DNA of 64,000 nucleotides from Lewinella sp041392765 (GTDB taxonomy: Bacteria; Bacteroidota; Bacteroidia; Chitinophagales; Saprospiraceae): NCBI GenBank assembly GCA_041392765.1, contig JAWKLL010000006.1, positions 100,503-164,502 of the forward strand, in the 5' to 3' direction. The stretch's first letter is position 1, and every line of letters begins with the position of its first letter. Of the stretch, positions 18,110 to 27,682 are shown one piece after another. The position numbers and the translations under genes were made by a program. The notes beneath the pieces were generated by a model, which saw only the letters and a list, made by a program, of their open reading frames with translations, made no database searches and had not been told where the DNA came from.

Positions 18110-19457
18110 TAATAACGGTAGTACTCAGCTTGAATGCCTTGGGGTGCTACACCGATGTAAGCAGCCGGTTCATCGGTCAAGTTCTTCCAGCTCTACACCG
18201 ATTTTAGCAAGGTGCAGTTTGGCAACCTGCTCATCCAGTGCTTGGGCAAGGTATAGACCTTGTTCTCGTAACTGATCTTTGTTGTTCCAAAGTTCCATTT
18301 GCGCTAATACTTGGTTGGTAAAACTGTTGGACATCACAAAGCTGGGGTGTCCTGTGGCGCAACCAAGGTTGACCAAACGGCCTTCAGCCAATACGATAAT
18401 ATCTTTGCCATCAATGGTGTATTTATCCACTTGAGGCTTGATCTCAATCTTGCTTACACCGTAGTTTTTATTGAGCCATGCCATGTCGATTTCATTGTCG
18501 AAGTGGCCGATATTGCACACGATGGCCTTATCGCGCATGAGGCGGAAGTGCTTCTCGGTGATGATGGACTTATTTCCGGTTGCCGTGATGATAATATCAG
18601 CGCGAGCATCGCATTTTCTGAGCGTAACCAAAACCGTCCATATAGCAGCCTGCAAAGCACAAATGGGATCCACTTCGAAACGATTACGCGGCAGCCTTGC
18701 GCCACGCAAGCTAGCAAAGCAGCATTCTTACCTACGTCTCCGTAACCTGCGACAAAAGCCACTTTACCAGCCATCATCACATCCGTAGCACGGCGGATAG
18801 CGTCCACAGCCGATTCTTTACAGCCGTATTTATTGTCAAATTTCGACTTGGTAACGGAGTCATTCACATTGATGGCAGGCATAGGAAGTGTGCCCTTCAC
18901 CATGCGCTCGTACAAGCGATGTACGCCCGTGGTGGTTTCTTCGCTCAGGCCATTGATACCTGCTACCAATTCTGGGTAGTCGTCCAACACCATATTAGTG
19001 AGGTCGCCACCGTCGTCGAGAATCATATTCAATGGTTCTCCTTCGGGGAAAGCATGGAGGGTTTGCTCAATAGCCCAGGTTGAACTCTTCATTCATGCCT
19101 TTCCAAGCAAAAACAGGGAATACCCGCTGCCGCAATGGCTGCTGCTGCATGATCCTGTGTAGAGAAGATGTTGCAACTCGACCAGCTCACATCAGCACCA
19201 AGTTCCACAAGTGGCTTCGGATAAGAACAGCCGTTTGGATAGTCATGTGCAGGCAGCCCATGATACGAGCACCAGGGGTTTGCTTACGCCGTATTGTTCA
19301 CGAAGCGCCATAAGCCCGCATCTAGCCTCTGCTAATTTAATTTCTTGTTACCAGTCGGCCAAATTGATATCTTTTTTACTTTGTACGTCAAGGTTTTGTT
19401 GCAGACATGCGGGAAGTTTTTTGTGGTAAAAATGTTTGAAGGATCAATAGCGTTCAT
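18110..19457 (-). pseudogene. ahcY: Adenosylhomocysteinase (frame-disrupted)
   Basis: Overlapping fragments reconstruct an S-adenosylhomocysteine hydrolase, which splits SAH into adenosine and homocysteine with bound NAD. Recognisable parts are NAIDPSNIFTTKNF at the start (ATG 19457), the LTYKVKKI region, PLNMILDDGGDLTNMVLDDY, AINVNDSVTKSKFDNKYGC, the NAD-binding VAGYGDVGK, ATGNKSIITEKHF, VCNIGHFDNEID, NLGCATGHPSFVMSNSF and the C-terminal EPAAYIGVAPQGIQAEYYRY. At least four indels interrupt it. The total span corresponds to about 449 codons, normal for the family, so no large part is missing. Sequence error is likelier than decay. Confidence 0.88.
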
Positions 19458-19538
19458 TAAAGCGAGTTTTGTATAGGAGACGGAAAAAGATATTTTAGCC
19501 TCATACGAAATCCATTTTAATAAACGCTAATAATACTA

Positions 19539-19733
19539 AGAGTATGTCTAAAAATTTAATTTGGCTGAATTTAAAAAACAAGGTCTAAATTATTGGTGCT
19601 TCCGATTTCCACAAGGATTTTAGAACGTGGCGTCAGCATAAAAACTTTACTGTAGTCACAAAATCAGTTTTGATGCTTTAGCCACAACCTCAAATCGTTG
19701 AAAATCAGTTCGTAAAATTTTTAGACATACTCT
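19539..19733. repeat. MITE-like intergenic repeat, family 2 (copy 2)
   Basis: A 195-bp element related to 16229-16433. Its 19-bp ends AGAGTATGTCTAAAAATTT and AAATTTTTAGACATACTCT are perfectly complementary to each other although they differ from those of copy 1 at several positions. The interior keeps CTCAAATCGTTGAAAATCAG. Flanking bases to 19458 and 19917 show nothing else recognisable. Confidence 0.85.
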
Positions 19734-19917
19734 AACAACTCAACAAACACTACTTCTAAAAAAGTTGGGAGTGTTATCTGTTTTGAGTATCCAATCAGGG
19801 CGCAAAAATATACAATTATACTCGTATCTTCCAGAAGGCAACTAAAAAGTGCGCTTCATTATTATGCAATCCTGAACCTTCTCCCTTTTTTTAAGTGTTT
19901 TCTATCCAACTCCAACT

Positions 19918-22168
19918 ATGGACGGAAAAATAAGATTACCATGATCCGCTATCGTCAACCCCTCCTTATTAAGCCTTTGTCCGCTGGCTCTTGCCAGTGC
20001 ATATTTTACGACCCAACTCAAGTTTAGCTTTGACTTCGAGCAATTCTTCCAAAGGCGATCCCGACTTAGCCTTTTTCCAGTGATTTTATCGAAAACTTTG
20101 AAGCCGACGATAATTTCATGCTCGTAGCTTTTAAGCGAGAAGCAGGCGTGTTCGATAGTGCTTTTCTCAATCAAGTACATGATTTTACGCTTCGTGCGCG
20201 AGAGCTGCCTTATGTGGAAGCCACTCAGTCGCTCACGCAGTTCAGTTATCCTTTAAAAACGCCTTTGCCATTACACAACCCTGCCATACACCTGCAACAA
20301 CCGAGCCGATATGAGACCGACAAAGCCCGCATTCTTGCGGATGAGCGTTTTGTACACAACTTCATTAATGAAGATGCCACCACCCTATTGGTGTATATGA
20401 AAACAGCCAGCAGCATGACGCTGGATGCTTCCAAAGAGTATATCAACGCCTTAAATGCTTTGATAGCGGAATACGATTTACCCGAGGTACACAAGATGGG
20501 TCGTCCTTATTTTCAAAAGGAGTTGGTGCGAATGCAGCAGCGGGAAATCATTATGTCGGCCATTGTTTCAGGCTTGTTGGTGAGTTTGGTCATGTGGTTG
20601 CTTTTCCGACGTACGTGGGGTATCATTATCTCCTTAGTATCTATCGGGTTGGGGATGCTACTGTTCATGGAAAATTTTGGGAGCAACAGGACGGGAACTC
20701 AACGCCATTTCAGCCCTTCACTCTGTTTGAATGATCATTAGGCACGTCGGATGTGATCCATATCATGAGCAAATACATAGACGAACTGCGAAAAGGGCAC
20801 GAAAAAGAGGAGGCTATACGCATCACGATGTGGAAATAGACTGGCTATTGCCATCACTTTCACGACTGCTGTGGGCTTCGCTACCTTACTCACCTCTCGC
20901 ATTACTCCTATTCGCGACTTTGGCATCAACGCCGCCGTTGGGGTTATTATCGCTTACTTGACCGTATTGCTTTTTACTACCTCCCTGCTGTCTTGGTTCA
21001 AGGTCGATCAAATTATCAAATTGGGGCGCGGCAGGCTGTATGGGATCGTTTATTAGAACGTATTTACCAATTCACCTTATCACACAAGCGCATATTTTCT
21101 GGCCCACTGTACTAACCATCGCTAGTGTTTGGGGTATTAGCCGCATTACCACCAACTACAACATCATCAACAATATGCCCCGAGGCGAGCAAATCACCGC
21201 CGACTTCCATTTTTTCGAAAGGGAACTCACTGGATTTCGTCCTTTGGCTTGCGATATTTACCCAAGGTGATCACAAAGCCACGGACTATCCGGTTTTGAA
21301 AGAAATGGCAAAAATTGAAGATTACCTACATCAAAACCCGAACGTCAAAGCGATTGGTTCAGTAACGGCTGTGTATAAAAGCCTGAACCAAATGCACAAC
21401 AACAACCGCCCAGATGCTTACCAACTGCCAGCAACCGAAGCAACGTACTTGCGTTACCGCCAACTGGCTGAAAAAATACCAGAAACCCAACTGAACATCC
21501 TCGTCAATGCAGCCGGAGATAAAGCTCGTATCACCAGCCGAATCTTCGACATTGGTGCCGATTCCATCAAGGCTTTCGGCCAGCGCACCGACGACTGGGT
21601 AGCTAAAAATGTAGATACGTCCCTCATCAAGGTCGTACGCACAGGCACAGGGCTTATTATCGACAAAAATGCGGAGTACGTGCGCCAAAGCCTCTTGTCG
21701 GGCTTGGTGATTGCCATTCTAATTGTGAGCCTGCTGATGGCGTTCTTGTTTAAAAATGTACGTATGCTGTTCATTGCCATGATCCCCAACCTGATTCCTC
21801 TTTTGCAGGCGGGTGCCATGCTCGGGTTTCTCGGTATCGAGTTGGAAGCAGGCGTGAGTATTGTCTTTGCGGTCATCTTTGGTATAGCTGTGGACGACAG
21901 CATCCATTTTCTCAGCAAATACAAATTAGCGCGCCTCAAAGGGTTAGACGTAGAAGCGGCTATTCATCTTACTTTTCAAGAAACAGGCAAAGCGATTGTA
22001 CTCACTACCATCCTTTTATTCTTCGGGTTCTTGGTGATGTTATTCAGTGTACACCCTCCCAGTGTTACCATTGGATTGCTTATCAGCCTCACGCTGGTGG
22101 GTGCTTTAATTGCCGACCTGCTACTCTTGCCCTTGCTCATCCGGTGGTTGATGAAAAAGGAGGGATAG
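19918..22168 (+). pseudogene. MMPL/RND-superfamily transporter (frame-disrupted)
   Basis: About 750 codons, split by several indels before about 21290. The last 290 codons are intact. N-terminal fragments contain KGDPD and DFIENFEADDNFMLVAFKREAG, a periplasmic loop typical of bacterial MMPL/patched-type proteins. The first transmembrane bundle follows (about 20550-21010). The C-terminal bundle has MIPNLIPLLQAGAMLGF and IAVDDSIHFLSKYKLA, with the conserved Asp pair of RND proton-driven pumps. Such proteins export lipids or hydrophobic compounds. No membrane-fusion or outer-membrane partner gene is adjacent. The start ATG at 19918 needs one frame correction to join the next segment. Confidence 0.8.
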
Positions 22169-22181
22169 ACACGGAACATCT

Positions 22182-23666
22182 CTAAGGTTTATTTTTATCC
22201 AGTTGTCGCAACTTATCCATTGTAAGCTGGCTACTGCTGCGCTGCTCCAACACCGTAGCGGGCCGAACCCGGGCTTCGCAATCAGCTATGCTACAACGCT
22301 CGCAGGTGGTGTTGACAACCCGCGATGGTAGTGCTGGATCATTCAGAAAGCGAAAGCGGCTGCGCAAAGCTTCATTTACGAGTAAGCCCAGCGTCACACT
22401 GCTGAGGTGGGTGTTTTGTGTGCCAGGCACAGCCATGGATATACACAAATAAGTATCGCCCGAATCTTTGTAAGTACTCATTTGTGCTTGAATCAATACA
22501 TCGTCCGTAGTGGCTTGTCGGGCTTGCTTGATGATATTGACCGAAACCCAGCGGCGGCAGTAGTGTTCGTTTAAAGCGTTGGCATAAGGGTTCTGTGGGC
22601 GATCCAAGTGCAATTCCTTCGTCATGCGGTAGTGCTGCAATTCTCCCGTTGCTTGCAGACGGATGAAAAATAAATCGGACAACCCTAAGTGATGTGGTAA
22701 CAGGTTGCTCAGTCGTTGCATTAGCATTTCAGGTGTTACCCCATATTTATCCAACCAATCTACCATATCAGCAGGATGCCACGTCAACTGGTCGGCCCAA
22801 TTTTGAATATCTTTCACCAAGGCTGCCTCTTCCATCAATAGCGCGGAGGCAAAATAACTAGCCAAGAAGTTATTGTACAATACCTCAAAATTGAGAACCT
22901 CTAAAATTCTCGTCTCATAAGGCCGGGGGGTAAGCTCCATAAAGCGAAAAGCCAGTTCCCTACCCATCAAAAAACGCTCTTGGGCTACCGACAACCCCGG
23001 ACGAATATACAACACGCGGGTAGCGTCGGCCATATAAGATCGTGTACCCGATGCTGGCAATGCCATTTGACCAAGTATATTCCGGTTTACCGTTACCCCA
23101 TAGCGCACCGCTAACAATTCCTCCATCCAGTCCACACCTTCGGGCATGACGCTTGGCAACCCTGCCCATTCCCTGAACTGGCGCACCTGCTCTTCAACTT
23201 CCTCAAAATAATTGTTTTTCAAATTTTGGAACGAACGCAAAGCAGTAAAATACAAGTGTTCGCGCTCCACTTGAAAATGCCGGATGATATGGGTAATCGT
23301 GCTGATAAAAGCCGTGACTCGCTCTGGTGTATTGACCAACAACTCCATTAGCTTGGTGGTGGAAACCCCAAAATCTTCCAGCGGAAACTCCCGCAAGACA
23401 TCCGAGGTTAGCAGATCAATGACTGGCTGAATTTTTTTATCTGCTCGGCGCGACACCAAATAATCGTAGTCCACCTGAAGGGCGCGAGCCAACACGTGTA
23501 TCTTATCTGGCTTGGGGTACTTCTTCCCTTTTTCCAAGTCGTGTATATAGGATTTGGACAAACCTGATGCCTCTGCCAATTCCTCCAAACCCAGCCCCTG
23601 CTCCAAGCGCAGATACTTGACTTTAAAGGCAAAAAGCAGTTTCACCACATCCGTTTCGCTTAACAT
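22182..23666 (-). CDS. ScfR/RamB-like XRE regulator of acetate/propionate metabolism
   Basis: A 494-residue protein with an N-terminal helix-turn-helix (about residues 9-63; LGLEELAEASGLSKSYIHDLEKGKKYPKPDK). The middle region resembles the IrrE-like/DUF2083 short-chain fatty-acyl regulator domain (VLYIRPGLSVAQERFLMGRELAFRFM), but without an intact HExxH. The C-terminus has a Cys cluster, TTCERCSIADCEAR. Family members such as RamB and PrpC-locus regulators sense acyl-CoA status and control glyoxylate or methylcitrate genes. The gene is divergent from malate synthase across a 208-bp gap, so it probably regulates aceB-aceA and itself. It is intact while both flanking genes are frame-broken. Confidence 0.88.
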   Translation of the reverse strand: MLSETDVVKLLFAFKVKYLRLEQGLGLEELAEASGLSKSYIHDLEKGKKYPKPDKIHVLARALQVDYDYLVSRRADKKIQPVIDLLTSDVLREFPLEDFGVSTTKLMELLVNTPERVTAFISTITHIIRHFQVEREHLYFTALRSFQNLKNNYFEEVEEQVRQFREWAGLPSVMPEGVDWMEELLAVRYGVTVNRNILGQMALPASGTRSYMADATRVLYIRPGLSVAQERFLMGRELAFRFMELTPRPYETRILEVLNFEVLYNNFLASYFASALLMEEAALVKDIQNWADQLTWHPADMVDWLDKYGVTPEMLMQRLSNLLPHHLGLSDLFFIRLQATGELQHYRMTKELHLDRPQNPYANALNEHYCRRWVSVNIIKQARQATTDDVLIQAQMSTYKDSGDTYLCISMAVPGTQNTHLSSVTLGLLVNEALRSRFRFLNDPALPSRVVNTTCERCSIADCEARVRPATVLEQRSSSQLTMDKLRQLDKNKP

Positions 23667-23779
23667 AAGTAGCTGTTTAGCAGATTAGCCATCGGTTGAG
23701 TGTTTAAAACAAAAACACATAAAACATTGACTATCTGTTTTTTACATGAAAAAATCAACACACAACGCTCTTTTTACTT

Positions 23780-23829
23780 GCGGAATAAGCAATAAAAAGC
23801 GGATATTATTTATTTAGCGGAATTTCCGC
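23780..23829. promoter_or_regulatory. Candidate operator in the regulator/aceB intergenic region
   Basis: Three GCGGA motifs are packed in 50 bp: GCGGAATAAGC (23780), GCGGATATT (23799) and the near-perfect palindrome GCGGAATTTCCGC (23817-23829), the last extended by AAAAGC/GCTTTT-like flanks. The position, 46 bases before the aceB start and between divergent genes, suits binding by the XRE regulator. The assignment is an inference. Confidence 0.35.
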
Positions 23830-23874
23830 TTTTCATTAAAAACCCGCAATATTGCGTAAAGAAAACAAAAATAT

Positions 23875-25459
23875 ATGATCATGCCAAATGCAACCCAACT
23901 GGCCCGTATTGAGATACTGGCTCCCGTTGATCGGGAATACCAAAAGCGCGTACTAACACCGGATGCATTAGCCTTCTTAGAAGCATTGCATCGGGAGTTT
24001 AACGACCGTCGATTAGCACTATTAGCCACGCGTCAGGAACGCCAGCAATATATCAATCAAGGCAAATGGCCTGACTTTCTACCTGAAACCGCCGATATCC
24101 GCCGTGGTACTTGGGCTGTGGCACCTGTTCCCGAAGACCTACAAGATAGGAGGGTAGAAATAACCGGCCCGGTTGATAGAAAAATGATTATCAACGCACT
24201 CAATTCCGGTGCCAAGGTATTCATGGCCGATTTCGAAGACAGCCATACGCCCAGTTGGAATAATACACTTCAGGGCCAAATCAACCTACAAGATGCCATC
24301 CTAGGTAATATCACTTGGGAAAACCCCGACAACGGCAAACAATACCAACTAAACGACAACCCGGCTACCCTCATGGTGCGCCCACGTGGGTGGCACTTGG
24401 TGGAGAAAAATTTAGTCTGTGAAGGCCAACCTTTGAGCGGTGGGTTGGTGGATTTTGGTCTGTATTTTTTCCACAATGCACACGCACTGTTAACCAAGGG
24501 TAGCGGCCCCTATTTTTACCTTCCCAAATTAGAAGGCCACTTAGAAGCACGACTGTGGAACGATGTTTTTGTCTTCGCACAATCTTATTTGGGGTTACCA
24601 CAAGGCACCATAAAAGCTACTGTCCTGATTGAAACCATACTCGCCGCCTTTGAAATGGACGAGATATTATATGAACTGCGCCACCACTCCGCAGGGCTGA
24701 ATTGTGGCCGTTGGGACTACATTTTTTCTTTTATCAAAAAGTTCCGCCAGTTTCCCGATCGCATCATGCCCGACCGTGCCCAAGTGACCATGACCGTTCC
24801 CTTCATGAAGGCTTATGTGGATTTGCTCATCCATACTTGCCACCGCAGAGGGGCACACGCTATGGGAGGAATGGCCGCTCAGATTCCCATCAAAAATGAC
24901 CCCCAAGCCAATGAAATCGCCATTGAAAAAGTTCGTCAAGATAAGCTACGCGAAGTAAAAGCCACGACGGCACATGGGTAGCCCACCCTGGGTTGGTACA
25001 AGTTGCTATGGACGTATTCAATGCCCACATGCCCACACCTAACCAACTCAAGCAACCGCTGCCCAATGTGACAGTGACTGCCACCGACCTGCTAGCAGTA
25101 CCCCACCGGCACTATCACGGAGGAAGGGATGCGGGAAAACATAAGCGTCGGTATCCTGTACTTGGAAAGCTGGTTTGCGCGGCAACTTTGCTGCTGCCCT
25201 CTTCTACAAAATGGAGAGATGCTGCCACTGCCCGTCAGCCGTACTCCAGATTTGGCAATGGATTCGTCACGGTGCCCACCTCGACGATGGTCGCCATATT
25301 GATTACCCTCTCTTCCGCCAACTTTTGGAAGAAGAACTCCAAAAAATGCCCGCCTACCTACCTGCACAAAACAGGTTAGCAGAAGCCGTAGCACTTTTTG
25401 ATAATCTCGTACAAGCGACCACTACTGAGGATTTCCTCACCCTTAATCTTACGCATTAG
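23875..25459 (+). CDS. aceB: Malate synthase A (frame-disrupted after codon 362)
   Basis: Malate synthase joins glyoxylate and acetyl-CoA to malate in the glyoxylate shunt. The first 362 codons are intact and hold VFMADFEDSHTPSWNN, TLMVRPRGWHL, PYFYLPKLEGHLEARLWNDVF, TIKATVLIETI, GLNCGRWDYIFS and HAMGGMAAQIPIKNDP. Missing one G in AAAGGCCACGACGG near 24970 throws it out of frame. Downstream frames continue HDGTWVAHPGL, VQVAMDVFNAHMPTPNQ, REN-ISVGILYLESW and the C-terminal end at 25459. The restored length of about 528 residues fits isoform A. The damage is probably sequence error. It is followed by aceA. Confidence 0.92.
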
Positions 25460-25510
25460 TTTGATAACTACACTGTACTAATCCCTAATAACCATTAAAA
25501 TATCCAAACC

Positions 25511-26225
25511 ATGTACAACGAACAGCAAGCCGAACAACTCCCCAAGACTGGGCTACTAATCCTCGCTGGGAAGGCATCGCCGCCCTACACTGCCGAAGAC
25601 GTATTGAAACTGCGCGGCACCGTACAAATCGAACACACTTTAGCTCGCTTAAGTCGAAAAGCTCTGGGCAAAGCTCAACCCGCCAACGCTACGTAGCAGG
25701 ACTAGGGGCGCTGACTGGCAACCAAGCTATACAGGAAGTTACGGCTGGGTTGGATGCTATCTACCTCAGTGGCTGGCAGGTAGCCGCCGACAACAACCTC
25801 TCTGGCACCATGTACCCCGACCAGTCGCTCTACCCCGTCAATTCTGTTCAGAAGTGGTAAGCCGCATCAACAATGCCCTGCTGCGCCGCGATCCAGATTC
25901 AGTCCGTCAGTGGCCAAGGCGACATTGACTACCTCGCTCCTATCATTGCCGATGCGGAAGCAGGATTTGGTGGCAACCTCAACGCTTTTGAACTCATGAA
26001 AAGCATGATTGAGGCGGTGCCGCAGGTGTACACTACGAAGACCAGTTGTCCAGTGCCAAAAAGTGTGGCCACCTTGGCGGTAAAGTGCTCGTACCCACCA
26101 CAGAAGCCGTCAACAAACTCATCGCCGCCCGTTTGGCTGCCGACGTTTGCGGCGTGCCTACCGTACTTTGCCCGCACCGATGCGAAGCCGCCAACCTGCT
26201 CACCAACTACATGGATAGCCCCCGG
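25511..26225 (+). pseudogene. aceA: Isocitrate lyase, N-terminal part (frameshifted and truncated)
   Basis: The fragments are YTAEDVLKLRGTVQIEHTLA, QRYVAGLGALTGNQAIQEV, AGLDAIYLSGWQVAADNN, MYPDQSLYPVN, SVVSRINNALLRRD, DYLAPIIADAEAGFGG, EDQLSSAKKCGHLGGKVLVP and EAVNKLIAARLAADV, ending at LLTNYMDS. They cover roughly the first 240 residues of isocitrate lyase, including the KKCGH catalytic Cys motif. The remaining 190 or so residues are absent. From about 26220 the sequence becomes an unrelated membrane glycosyltransferase. Isocitrate lyase splits isocitrate to glyoxylate and succinate and would act with malate synthase just upstream. Single-base indels also break the frame repeatedly. Confidence 0.85.
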
Positions 26226-27102
26226 CAGTGTCACGGGAGCGGCATGGGTGATGAAAGGGATATTATTATTGGCCGATGTAGCCGCTGTTTTTTTCCTTTA
26301 TCGACTACTACTACATTGGAAGCAACCCGTAGCAAACGTCTTGTGGTACGCACTGAATCCGCTTTGCATCATAGAGTGTGTGGGCAACCTTCATTTTGAG
26401 GGATTGATGGTCGCGTGCTTGCTGGCTGCCCTGTACGCGCTGGTACGTGGGTACTATTTTGGGGCTGCGGTGGCTTTTGCGTTATCTATTGCCACCAAAT
26501 TATTACCCCTCCTATTTTTACCGTTTTGTATCCGCAGAATGGGCATCGCGAAGAGTTTTGTCTGGTTGGGATGGATAGGCATCATTTCCGTTGCATTATG
26601 GTGGCCAATCGTATCAGGTGCATTCTTGGAAAACTTCACCCAAAGCATCGCATTATACGTTCGCCAATTCGAGTTCAATGCTTCTTTTTACTACGTGATT
26701 CGCGAGATAGGTTATAGCTGGAAGGGCTACAATATCATCCGTTTAGTAGGGCCTTGGCTTTGGGGAACGGTGACCATCATTATTTTCCTTCGCGCACTGC
26801 TCGAACGCAGCCGCCGCTGGGAGGATATCCCCGAGGTGTGGCTCTTTGCTATCAGCACTTTTCTATTCTTCGCTACCACCGTACACCCTTGGTACGCGCT
26901 GTTGCCTTTGGTGTTAAGTACGCTCACCCCCTGGCGTTGGCCCGTTCTTTGGACGGCGCTCATCCCGCTTTCCTATCTCACGTATGCCCATCCTTCTTTT
27001 CAAGAAAACTTAGGGTGGACGGCAGTAGAATATGGAGCCGTACTATTATTTGGTGGGTGGGAATGGCAGCAACGAAGGTTGAAAAAAATAGCGGTTCTTT
27101 GA
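26226..27102 (+). pseudogene. C-terminal fragment of a polyprenyl-phosphate-dependent mannosyltransferase-like protein
   Basis: In one frame to 27102 lies a polytopic membrane sequence: GILLLADVAAVFFLYRLLL, LWYALNPLCIIECVGNLHFE, MVACLLAALYALVRGYYFG, ATKLLPLLFLPFCIRR and FLFFATTVHPWYALLPLVLS. The NPLxIIE-GNLHFE and HPWY motifs resemble the GT87/MptB-like (DUF2029-type) glycosyltransferases. The catalytic N-terminal half, with the first periplasmic loop Asp, is missing, and the reading frame runs straight out of the isocitrate lyase fragment. The stop codon TGA (27100-27102) lies inside the terminal repeat of the following repeat element. Confidence 0.7.
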
Positions 27103-27283
27103 CAAATCTCGTGGTCGTACTGGGCTAGCGATCTCGGCAAAAGGCCGAGACAAGTTGTGCAGCAGTGGCAGCTTTTAGCTGACAGACCCGGGTTTGCCGG
27201 GGCCGAGCGAATAGCGAGCTGTCCCGATGTTTTATCGGGATAGCGACCCGAAGGGTAGCCTCCACTAAAAAAGTCAAAGAACC
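27093..27283. repeat. MITE-like intergenic repeat, family 1 (copy 2)
   Basis: A 191-bp element with the ends GGTTCTTTGA and TCAAAGAACC, the reverse-complement relative of 1216-1367. It differs mainly by two inserted small palindromes: CTCGGC-AAAAGG-CCGAG at about 27160 replaced or extended locally, and TCCCGATGTTTTATCGGGA at 27222-27240. The left terminal repeat supplies the stop codon of the glycosyltransferase fragment. Confidence 0.85.
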
Positions 27284-27298
27284 GAAATTTTCTTACCA

Positions 27299-27568
27299 AT
27301 GTCAACTAATAACCGCCCAGCTATGTGGAAAGAACTTGAAAACAGCCTAACGCGCGAATTTGTATTCCTCGATTTTCAGGAGGCATTCTCATTTATGACA
27401 GCGGTAGCTTTTGTAGCGGAGGCGCAAGCGCATCACCCCGATTGGTGCAATGTTTACAACAGGGTGACGATTCGCCTAAACACCCACGATGCCGGAGGCA
27501 TTATTACTGAAAAAGACCATCAATTGGCCAATGCCATTAACAAGATAGCCGAACGTTATCAGCATTAG
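27299..27568 (+). CDS. Pterin-4a-carbinolamine dehydratase
   Basis: An 89-residue protein with the full DCoH/PhhB pattern: FQEAFSFMTAVAFVAEAQAHHPDW, the HHPDW motif with the catalytic histidines, VYNRVTIRLNTHDAGGIT and KDHQLANAINKI. It dehydrates 4a-hydroxytetrahydrobiopterin formed by aromatic amino acid hydroxylases. The start at 27299 is 15 bases after the repeat element; the ATG at 27323 (MWKELENSL) is an equally good start. No hydroxylase gene is adjacent. Confidence 0.93.
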   Translation: MSTNNRPAMWKELENSLTREFVFLDFQEAFSFMTAVAFVAEAQAHHPDWCNVYNRVTIRLNTHDAGGIITEKDHQLANAINKIAERYQH

Positions 27569-27649
27569 AAAGTAGAGCCATTAGTTGCAAAGAAACCACC
27601 ATCTGTATAAAAGCCAGGAATCAGGGCAACTAATTGGTAGTTTTTAGCG

Positions 27650-27657
27650 TATATTTG
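27650..27657 (+). promoter_or_regulatory. -7 promoter element for the DUF4175 gene
   Basis: TATATTTG matches TAnnTTTG and lies 25 bases before the ATG at 27683. A well-spaced TTG is not present (the nearest is 13 bases upstream), so the -33 box is weak. Confidence 0.4.
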
Positions 27658-27682
27658 GCGTGCAATTGTAAAAGCGAGTGTT

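Noticed and set aside
16434..19457. True pseudogenisation of pyruvate kinase and ahcY
   Set aside because: Many neighbouring genes are broken in the same way, with homopolymer-type indels where repair can be seen, and full-length homology is kept. Sequence error is a simpler reading.
25873..27102. A single 409-residue ORF spanning 25873-27102
   Set aside because: The first third reads isocitrate lyase DNA in the wrong frame. Only the part after about 26226 is protein-like, so it is a chimera, not a gene.
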